Origin: Callipepla californica brunnescens
Lineage: Eukaryota; Chordata; Aves; Galliformes; Odontophoridae
Reading direction: 5' to 3'
DNA: 64,000 nt
NCBI GenBank assembly: GCA_023055505.1
Contig: JALIRH010000042.1
Span: 3,294,335 to 3,358,334 of the forward strand
The notes beneath the pieces are model-generated. The model was not told the origin of the DNA. It did not search any database and saw only the letters and a program-made list of their open reading frames with translations. Made by a program: the position numbers and the translations under genes. Below, piece after piece: positions 1-10,600 of the stretch (within the stretch, counting starts at the first letter, position 1; each line of letters opens with the position of its first letter).

Positions 1-1644
1 TAAAATTCACAACATCTAGGTCACTGAGAGGAGAGAAATCTACTGAGGGAGGTCAAACACTTGAGTGCTGTGTTTGTTGGGAAGGGGAGCAGCATCCCAC
101 GACCAACACCAGTACGTGGCATAGCCATGAGACCACTGGGATGAACCCTAACAGATATCAAGATGAGGATTTGTTCTGTATAATACTACAGCTGCCCCTG
201 CCCTCATCCCTCTTGGAGAAGCACAGCACAGAATGCTGCCCAATTAGCACTGCTGCTTCGGTTATGGATTTTCAGCCTTCTTTTAGTGCTCGCCTACCTT
301 TGCTCCGTGCCACTTCTCCTACCAGGAGGTAAAAATAGAGGAACACCCCCTATTCTTCAAGTACATAATGATCTTATCCCTTGCATGGTAGCACCTCCAT
401 CTAGCTGCCAGTCACTCAAGAGTTATTCCTGGGTTGATAGGATGCCGGAAGGATAAAGAGATCACATTGTGCCTTCAGAGTTCAGCAACATCTGCTGGAA
501 TTAGGAAGGTCCTTCAGAAGAAAACCTGGATTCTTGTGGCCGAGCTAACCTGACTGCAGCAAGTTCAGAGGAGCTCTGCTCCCCTGAGCCAGAAGGTTGT
601 GCCACTTTTCAGCTTCCCACCAGCCAAAGCAGAACAATATGTTACTTCCTAATGTGTGTGTATATATATATATAAGGAAAAGACAGTAGGAAAAAGATTG
701 GCATCTATTCAGAAAGGAAGAAGTGCAAAATAATACTGAGCAGAGACATGACTGCAACAAAAGAAAAGGACGAGGAGGAGGAGGAGGAATATCTAGGAGG
801 TAGGGAAGCAAAACCTATGGGTGCACAGAGCAGCTCTTGCACTCGCATCACTTTGGCAGTGTTTGCTACGAAGCTGTTCCTCGTTGGACAGCCCCATGGA
901 CTCAGAGCTGCACACAGCGAAGGCAAAGCACGACCTCTTACAGCACCCTCATGCAGGGCAGCCCCAAAGCTTTTCTGGGGGGTGTCTGGGGGTTGGATGC
1001 ATCCCCCTAGCACTGCCCCTGCTGCTCCTGCTTATAGGGCTGTCACCCTGTGGAATTAGAGCATCGGAGGAGGAGAAGTCCTGGCTGCAGCTTTGTAAGA
1101 TGTGGCTGTCCTTCTTAGGGCAATGAGAAGTTCTGGCAATGCTTTGCACTGCTGACAGTGGGAATTGGACACTGGATTAATTGGGGGTTTGGGTTTTGTT
1201 GGAGCGGGTGGATACCCTTTGTCAAGGATAGATTTTTCTCTGCTTCAATGCTGGTGTAGAAATATGCAACAGAGGGCAAAGCTAGCAATAGCCTCGCATG
1301 CAGACATGCACAGCTGTGGCACAAACATTGTCCTTCACCCTTTCAATGGTCACCAGGAGGCAAAAGAGCAGCACGTTTCCTTAACAGGGTGGGCACCACT
1401 GATAAAGGTGTCCCAGGGCACACCTGGGCTTTACAACCTTCTCATCAGGGCTCCTTGATTCTCAGTTTTGCTTGCACATCAGGTGCTTGGCTACCATTAA
1501 TCTGCCTGCGGTGCTACCTGCCCAAATTAGCCCCCTGCTGCTTCACCTCCCCATTGAAAGGGTTAACGGAGTGCATGCTTAATTGTCAGCGCACACGAGC
1601 GAGCCTTTGCCCCATTCCTGTTACCTCCTCCGCTGGTACGGTAC
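1..1644 (-). other. NFASC intron, window edge
   Basis: This is intron on the 3' side of w26. I see no Thr-rich mucin exon, FNIII-5, transmembrane or cytoplasmic exon. It contains a (TA)n run at about 657-674 and a short (GGA)n run at about 768-787. Open frames here have no recognisable homology. Confidence 0.7.
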
Positions 1645-1659
1645 CTGGGGTTGGCGTGG
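1645..1659 (-). CDS. NFASC: NFASC exon w26: probable 15-nt microexon (ATPTP)
   Basis: In gene sense CCACGCCAACCCCAG follows a pyrimidine-rich tract ending CTCTGAAG and precedes donor GTACCG. Completed by the final G of w25 it reads ALLNE-ATPTP, the residues that follow FNIII-4 in vertebrate neurofascins as I remember them. The phase is 1 on both sides. A second donor (GAG then GTAACA) 20 bases on would give a longer 35-nt form but break the phase. The Thr/Pro content suits the start of the O-glycosylated stem. Moderate certainty because the match is only five residues. Confidence 0.75.
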
Positions 1660-4600
1660 CTTCAGAGGGCAGCGCCAAGGATAGAGAGGGGAATACGAGG
1701 ACAGGAGGACAGCGTAGAAGAGAAGAGAAAACAAAGGAATAGATAAAACAGCCAGAACACACCAACAGGAGGCTCGGACCACTCAGCAGAGACGTGAGAG
1801 AGAGGACATAAAGGCGTTAGCTACAACAACACATGGCCCTCTGCACAGCGGAGCCCCTCGGAGCCAGACCTGCTCACACCAGGGCAGGGATCCCAGAGGT
1901 GTTGGTTCAGCAGGTGCTTATATCTCGTCCCAGAAAGGACGGGTTTTGACACTGAATTTTGCCTTCAGACTTCTGGTGTCACTCTAAGGTCAGGATTTAT
2001 CCTCTGCTGTGAGAGTGGGAGCACTCCACACAGACCAGAGAGCCGTACTCTTGTTTGGATTTCTCAGGTGAATGAGTCTGGCAAGCAGGAAATAACCCCT
2101 GAATGTTAATGGGTTTAATTTTCTTCCTTTTTTTTTTAATTACAGATTCTTCTTTCGCAGCAGTGCCACAACATCCAACTCACTTAGAGCTGCTAATTGC
2201 ACTTACACATCTGCCATCACCAGAACGTGCCTACGTTGAATTCTACCTCTGGGTTTCATGTTCTGAGGTCAACCTGTGCTGCATTTCAGTAACTTTGCTC
2301 GAGGATCTGACTCTTCCCACTGCCTCACAACAGTGCTCCATCCTTCCTCCACGCTGCAGGGGCTGCAGCCCCCAGCACTGAGCCTTACCTTGGCATCCAG
2401 GCGTGGTCTGCACCCACTGCTCTCTGATACAAATCAATATACCATCACACAGCATTACAGTCACTGTTGCCACCATACAGAAACAAACCCAGTACAGCGA
2501 ATGCTTAAGATACAACTAGAATCTCTATCAGCACCAATACCAGGTCCTATGCTCCAAGCAGATTTTTTTTTCCAGCAAATCTTCTAAGCATCGGCTCTCC
2601 CCTTCTCATATTTGCCAATGTGCAACTTTGCTGATTTTTTCTTTAGCATATGCAGCCCCATCTCTGATCCTATCGCATTAATTAGTGATGCTGGAGCCCA
2701 CTGAAGAGTGTCAGGAAGCATTTCATTTCCTCTGGGTCATCAGTAGGAATTGCTTTTCCTACTCAGAGCCATTAGTTGGGGAGGGGGAGATGGAGGGAAG
2801 GAGACAAAAACTCCATTAAATCCGAGGGCTAACTAAATCATAGGTCTTTTAGCAAATGCTGAAGAAAGGAAAGAGCCAGCTTTTGTCTCCAGAGTTCCCC
2901 CAGGGCTCCTGAACTTTCACTTAGTGTGATGAATGCCTCACAAGGGGCGTTTTATCTCGTTAAGGAGTCTGGGAGCTGTGGCTCTGCAGAGAGGGGGGGG
3001 GTGGTCAGGTCAGTGGCTGGCTGCAGGGTGGTGGCACTGAGGTGCACCTCCTTGCAGTGGTGTAGAAATCATCAGCCCCAAATCTGGCTCTTACAGAGGC
3101 AGCCGAGATTGTGCCTGGCTGCACCAGCGAGCTTTGAAGAATCACAGAATCACTGAGGTTGGAAAAGAACCTCTAGGATCACCAAATCCAACCCCAACCC
3201 CCACCGTGCCCACTGAATCCCTCAGTGCCACAGCTCCATGGTTCTTGAACACCTCCAGGGACGGTGATCCCACCACCTCCCCGGGCAGCCTGTGCCAATG
3301 TATCACCACTCTTTCTGAGAATAAATTCTTCCTAATATCCAAACCAGAAGGGACGCATCTAGAGTAATCAAGTAAGAGCACACAGGACCATCTGACTGCA
3401 GTAGGTAGCAGATGTACACCGGTTATCTGACACTGATTGCTCAGGAAATCTTTGGCTTCTCTGACCTGTGCTTTTTGGCCAACACTTGCATCATCACCTC
3501 CAACCCAAGGCCAGGAGCTGCCCTGCACTCACCTTCATTCAGCAGTGCTGGTGACTCTTCCACTATGATTTCTCCGTCTCCCACCTGTGTCCGAGCACGC
3601 AGGAAGAATCGATAGCGCGAGATGGGGTCTGTCCTCTGCACGGTGAACCTTGTCTGGTTGGGAGAGAAGTTCTCTACCAGGGTTCTGCCCGTTTTGGATC
3701 CGTTAACTGGGGAGGAAAGGCAGGTGGTGGTGGCTTCAGCTTGGCTTCTGCAGTGTGTTACCTGTCCCCAAGGGCAGGACCTGCAGCTGGGGCAGATATG
3801 CCTTGCCTGGGAACATGCTGCTTGGGACCTTCAAGGTGGTGGAGATGCTGAAGGAAAAGCTTAGCACAAGTGCCAAGTGCTCAGACAAAGCTGGGCTCCC
3901 CAGACATCACATTGGGCCATACATTGTGCTGCACTCAGGCAGCATCACTTACAGAGCTGGGAGCTGGAGTGAGAGAAAAGTTCTGGAGCTGTGCTTAAAG
4001 GGCTTCCTATTGTCTGAGGTCATGCTGTTTTCCCTCAAGGGGCTGAGGGTGGAGAACTACTGAGCACCCACAGCCCTTTGTGGTCCAATTGGAGCTGCAG
4101 GTGCCCAGCAGCACTCAGCACCATCAGCTGATGATGGAAGCATCCCACTCCCTATAGTTTGCTTTTGGTGTTAGGCAAGGAAATAATTCAGCAGCAGGGA
4201 AAACACTGAATGACTTAACTATTGCCACCAAGAAGATAAGATGTGAAACGTACAGGCTTGGTATCTAAGGTTGTATCCTGTGAGGACTCCATTGGGGTGT
4301 TCTGGGTGATCCCACTCCAGATTGATGCTTTCCAGATTTGGCTGTCGGATTCTTAAGTACCTGGGGGAGCTGGGCACTTGGGAGGAGGACAGGAGCAGGA
4401 AGGAAAGGGAAAGAAGAAAAAACATACAAGATAACATACCTTACAATACTCTACACATCGCAGGCTGCCTGATAAAACTCAAGACGCTCAACCACGTACA
4501 AACACACTCTAAAGATCAGATACGTACAGGACAACAATCTAGGCCAGGAATCATGCCCCAGCCCTGGGTTTTCAGCAGCAGAGCAGCTGGGCATGCACCG

Positions 4601-7600
4601 TGCTCTCACGTAGGGCACCGCTGTCCTCCAGCATCACACTCAGACAGGCACCCACAACAGATGTTGCAGCCACTAAGGGAGCATTCGCAGGGTTGCATCC
4701 CATTTCTGTACACTGTCTGCACACTTTACTGCTGCTGGAGTCTTGTTACTGCCCCTGGTTTCACCCAGCCCAACATTTACGTCTCATCTATTTATCTGCT
4801 GGCACGATAGAAAAAGCAGAGCGACTTCTTACTGCAGAGCATCTTTGTGTTATTAACGTCTGGGGAGCTGTAACAGGGATCCGGTGCAGGTATACAGCAG
4901 TCCTTACCCTGAGGAATGTCTGCTTTTATGGCTGCTTATCCAAAGCTAGTAAAGGAAGGGAAGCATTATGACCTATAGAATTTAATTATTTTCCTGGTTT
5001 GCTCCTAATCGCTGTGCCTTTAAGTGGGGAAAGAGCTTGGTTCACTGATCTGAGAGATTAATGAGCTCCTTTTTTTTTTTTTTCTCTCTCTTAAAAGGAA
5101 GTTTGGCAGAATATCCATCTCCCAGGCATCAATATATAGCCAATAAAATAGCTTAGTGGAATAGGAAGGAGAAAATCAATAGTTTACATATGCCAAGAGC
5201 ATAACCCCAATGCAACATGCCTCCCAGCCCCCAGGTAAGCGCTAAATCAAGGCACACCCCATCACCAAGCTGCTGCCCTAGAACAGAACCTTTTTAAACA
5301 AACTGAACCATAGCTGGTCAGTGAAAAACATCAGAAAACGATGACAGCATCCAAGGAAAGGGAACGGGAGAAAGAGATGAGTGCTCTCGTGCAGCGGGAA
5401 GAAGGAAAAGAAGACCCCCATCGTATCCGTGTTATCAGAGGCAGGATTTGCTTCCAGCCTCCTCTGTTTCCTCCTCCTGCAGTTCTGTAACGCGCTGTGC
5501 CAAAAACATCTGTGCTAAAGAAAGATCCACGGGCAGCCGCAGAAAGCGCTGCTCCGCCAAAAAGTTATCGGCGCCTCTATAAATAGCTCCCGTGACAAGG
5601 AGAAAATTAAAATCTCACATTCCTCCTTGACACGAGAGCTCTTTCAAGAGCACAACGAGGTGCTCCCGCCTGAAGAGCCCGATCGGAGCTCTGCTGACGT
5701 CCGTTCAGTCCCGAGGCCTCGCGGAGGTTTGAGCAGCGCTGCAGTGTGGGGAGGGTGGGCAACGCGTGGAGGTCACCCAGCAAACCAAGGGCACGGCTGT
5801 GCCTTGCTCAGCCCAAGCAATGCCTGTTTGGCCAACTCATGGCTCTGCTGCAGAGCTGTGCCCTTCCTGGTTGGCTCTGCAGAGCCCAGAGTTGGAGCTC
5901 GGCATGCACATACCTCCTTCAGGTGTGGGGAACTCCTTGACTTCACTGCGGGGCCCGTCGCCTCTCCCGTTGGTTACAACCATCTCAAGCTTGTAGTTGC
6001 TGTAAGGGAACAGCCGGGACACTATGCCCCGGTTTCGGTCTCCAGGAAAACTCACATACTGCCGTTTTTTGGAGACCCACAGGTTCTTCAGCAAACTACT
6101 GTCTCTCCAGAAATAGGCCTTCAAGAAACACGCATGGCATGAAGCTTTTCCCATCTTGAGTGCAATTGGTTCTCGTCAACAAAGCGCAGCACAACTTTGC
6201 TTTTTCAGAGAGCAAAACGAAGCTCCTCGCCCCCAGCAAGGCAGGTGGGGCAGCACTGGGTTAGGATTAGGGTTAGGCTGCAAATAGCTGCTTGTGGCTC
6301 CAGATCTCAGTGCTGGGCACTGAGCTCTCCCTGCCTGGATTAGTGTTAGGCAAGACGCAACACTTCCAGCCACAAAGAGAAGTCAGAACTTGGAGGGTCT
6401 CTGATTCAGAGCCCCGACTGCAAATCTCATTTCATGCAGAAATAAGATTCATTCGGAAAACAGACCAGAAGAACAGAAGAGGGAGAAGAAATGAAAGCAG
6501 CAACCAGGGAGATTTCTTTATGCTCGGTGAATGATTGGATTTGAAGCGTTACGGCTGTCTGCCACACAAATGCTTTTGGTATCAAGAGTCTTTAACTCTG
6601 CTCAAGGGGGCTCTGTTCAGACTTCAGTTTGCTTTGAATAGGGTCTGTCTTCTACACATAAGCACAGGTATTTTACTGCAGCAGTAAATCTTCAACATTA
6701 AGTGTTAAAGAGAAACAGGATCTATGCTGCCTCTAGTTGCCAGTTAGTACCAAGTACTGGGTTTAGGCTTTGCATGGGTTGGTGTCTGTTAAAAGACTAC
6801 GTTGGTATTTTGGGGATGACACAAAATTGAGCCTGCTTGTACCTGTCTGAGGAAATATGAAGCAGCTCTAGGGCCAGGAGCTGCCTTAAAATCGGTCCCT
6901 TGGTGCTCAAGGGCAGTCCCTATGTCACCCCAGGCCTTGGGGAGCAAAGGGAGATGTACCCACTGCTCAGGCACAGTGAAGAGCACCCCTGGTGCTGCTC
7001 CAGAGCAGAGCTGAGCCTGTGGGATGCATCCCAGCACAGGGTCAGGGTGGCTGGAGCAGTTTTCTGTCATCCCCATTGCAGGCGGCACCATCAATGGGGC
7101 CAGCTCAGCTGGTGAGAAGGTTAGCTGTATTAAGAGTCAGTGAGAGGAGATTTGCTTTTGCTCACTCTGTACTCCTTAAGCTGTCCCTGGATGGTGTCCA
7201 GGTGCACCCGGGTCCATGTCAGAGAAATGGCAGTGCTGTTTAGAACTCTTATCCTAACATCCGTAGGCGCAGCTTTGGGATCTGAGCGTTTGGGGACAAA
7301 GCAGAGCACACGTCAGGCAACCAGCACAGCCCAGCCACGCTCCAGCTCTGCCACCTGCTGGTCCCCCGACCATCCTTCTGTATTTCCTGGGGAAAAATTG
7401 TGGCCATTTCTCCCTCTTTAAATTCATCTTTAGAGGATTTCCTAAAACAGCAGCAGTAGGCCAGTTCTGGGCTCCTTGGCTGCCCTCCTTTGGGTCAAGT
7501 AGACCCTATGACTGCACTGATATATGTTGTATTCCATGACTTACCTTCACTCCCCACTTTTTTTATCCAATCATCCTAAATTGGATAAATTGGCTTCCAC

Positions 7601-10600
7601 TGCTTGGTGGTCCCATAGTCACTCATCCAAGGACCCCTGCTGATTTGAGGTGTTGAGAGGAACTGATTTATATTTCTTTGAAAATAAGGTTGTTGGTAGC
7701 AAGCCACATTACCCTCACAGGATCATAGATGGGAGACCTGGATGCTACAGGCAGAAGGTGATACCAGCAGCCCAAAAAGAAGGGGAAAGAGAGTTAAAGG
7801 AGCTGGCTGCTGTTCTGCAGGAGCAGGTGGAGAGCTTGAAAGGACATAAGCTGAGCCTGCGGTGTGCTGCAAACAGGAGCCCAAGCCTGGGCACAGCTGA
7901 GGCTTTGTCAGCCCAGGATGATCTAGAACCTTCTCAGCCACTTGGAGGACCTTTCATCCAAGATGAACTCAGTGCCCTGCAGATGGCAGAGGCAAGAATA
8001 CAGCCAGAGCTCATCTTGGTGAAATCTTACTGTCTTCCACACATTTTACAGAGCAGAAGGGAGAGGCAAAGTGGCTTAAGTCACGTAGGCATCTGCAGAC
8101 AGAGCTCAGAGCAGAACTCAGTTTCTTTCTCCCGATGCCTGAAGATGGATTTTTGTGGCAAATTGAGCAATGCTATAACTACGACCCAGGGAATAGGTGC
8201 CAACCCACTGACACTGGACGGAGATGGACTCCAGCTCTGAAACACTTACGAGCTCTGTCTGAGAAAATACTCACAATCCTCCCCCGAATAGCCGATGTAG
8301 GTCTCAGGCTCCGGTGCTCTACCGAAGTCATTCTCTGCCTGCACTTTGATCTCGTAGGGGACGTAGATGGGTGTGTTCCAGACGACGTGCCGTGGTGCTT
8401 TCACTGTCTCGTTGTACCAGCTCCCACGTGGGTCCCTTCTCCTCCATCGTACGATGTACCGGAGGTTGGGCCCATATGCTTGTGTTGCATTCAGAGGCTG
8501 AATGGAGCAAAAAGCAAGTGAGAGGGAGAAAGATGGCTGTGTTTCTCTGCTATGGCGCTCCAAAAAGTTCTGCTCAGCAGCTGATTTGCATTTCATATTC
8601 CATCAGGAAGCCTCTAGGATCTATATTTTGTTCCCAAAGAGACACGTCTCATCCTTGCACTCCAGACCCAAGGCAGAACCAGAAGCCACATCCACACTGA
8701 GTTAGGGTATTACAGTTAGGCTGTGGTTGGACTTGATGATCTTGAAGGTCTTTTCCAACCTAAGCAATTCTATGGTTCTGTTCTACTTATTTTCCAGTCC
8801 ACTGCAATTTCTATCCTACCAGTAGACTTCAGCTTATTGCAGGATGACACCTACTGGTCGACCAAGAAAAGCAAGAACTGCTCTGTGAGCCCTGTAGACC
8901 GGACTCCGCAAGCATCCTCCCTGGCTCACATCTGTGACCTAGCATCTTTTCTTTGTCTATTTTTGAATCACAAGCCTTCTTGCCAGCACCAACAATTAAT
9001 AGGTGTATCTTCTGCTTTCTGTCCTTTGTGATAATTAAGTTTTTGTATGGTACATCACATGTACTAGAGTTCCTGAGATCTATCTTAGCATGTAGGACTG
9101 TAATGATATCAGATTGCTGTGAACAGACAAAGAATATCTCACCGTCCAGGTTATCTCCATGTTGTTTTTTTGAGTCCCTGCTCCTTGAACTCCCGTTGGG
9201 TTAATTTCAGGTCCTGAAATTCACATTGGGAGAAAATAAATAATTCAAGTGCTGAAAAATGACCATTCCTGTGGTTAAAACCCATTTACGGTGCAAGCCA
9301 AAACTATTTCCAACACAGAAGTTAATGGCCTGGTTTTCCAGAAGTTTCAAGTTCCCATTCAGGTTAATGGAACACAAGACTTTCCAGCACTCTCGAAATC
9401 CAGGCCATTTATTTAGGACCTTATTTTTTTTTCCCCCTCTCTCTCTCAAAACTTTGTCCTAAATCCTTAAAAGACGCTCACTGTGAAGTGACCCCAGAGT
9501 CTGAAGCTTTAGAATAACCCAAAGAAAGAAGAGCAATGTCAAAACCCAACACTAGATGCCAGCAGATATTGCAGAGGTGCATCTACGACGAAGGTCAAAT
9601 GAAGACAAGCAGCGAAACCGCTGAGCTTCCTGTGAGCTTCTCATATGACTTTTCCCAAGCATTGTGGAATGCACAAAGCACCGGGCACACACCAAAGGAC
9701 CTGAGCCTTGGTCGCAGACTGCGGCACACTTTACTCCGGCGTCAGCCTGGGCTCCTGCCCAGCTCTAGCAGTAGACAATGAATTAGCAATTTTGGAACAA
9801 AATGGGATTTTTTTTGCTCGTGGCCACTTTACACTTGGAAGTCTAATTTTCTAAGAGCTTCCTGTGGTCAGAAAGGATGAAAGATTTCTTTTAGAGAGCT
9901 TCTCTGTATGGTGAGACTGGCCTTCCTCCAACAGATTCTGCTGGAAGAATCAATGGGTAAAATCTTTCCATTTGAGTCCTGCTGCTCTGCAGGACATCCC
10001 TCAGAGCCTTGAGGACACAGTTGATGAAATCTCACCCCAACCCACGCCTGCATGGACCAGCCCATCACCTCCCTGTTACTCCATGAGGGAAAACCTCAGC
10101 CCAAAGAGATGGCAGCTGTGGGATCCAACCCAAAGTGCCATGGGTTGGAGTGACTGCTACTCACGTGCCCCGCTGGTCTGGTATCGTTCTGAGGGCACGC
10201 TGGGCAGGCTGCTGCCCACGTCGTTCACGGCGATCACCCGAAATTGGTAGTTGACATAAGGAGAGAGTCTCAGGACGGCTGAGTTGACATTCCCAGGATA
10301 CCTGGAGTGGTTGTGCCACGTGCCGGGCTGGAAGCGGTCCTCCTCAAACTGAACGATGTAGTCTGAGGGGACGATGGAGGGATCAGAGCGTGGCTGAGCC
10401 CACCAGCAGGAGATTTCCCCACACCCCATAGGAGAAGATCAAAGGACTCAGGGCCCCTGACCTGTGATGGGGCTGTTGTTGTCATCACCAGGAATCCACG
10501 TCAGTTTCACACTCCTCTCAGCCAGGTCTGAAAGCTCCAGGTCTCGGGGCCGGTCAGGTCGCTCTGGTGGTCAAGTAATGAGACACTTGAGGCTGAAACA

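Noticed and set aside
298..318. Possible 21-nt exon (GT-AG bounded, phase compatible, would encode GEVARSK)
   Set aside because: No resemblance to any neurofascin stem or FNIII-5 sequence I know; splice-like dinucleotides alone are too common.
1625..1659. Longer 35-nt version of microexon w26 ending at GAG then GTAACA
   Set aside because: It ends at phase 0 and breaks the phase-1 pattern; the CAG then GTACCG donor fits both phase and protein.
5627..6142. Plus-strand open frame of 171 codons
   Set aside because: It overlaps exon w23 on the opposite strand and is best explained as its shadow.
7166..7272. Shorter version of exon w22 starting at CTGCGCC
   Set aside because: It is in frame but loses YPK, which matches known neurofascins; the AACGCTCAG acceptor is better.
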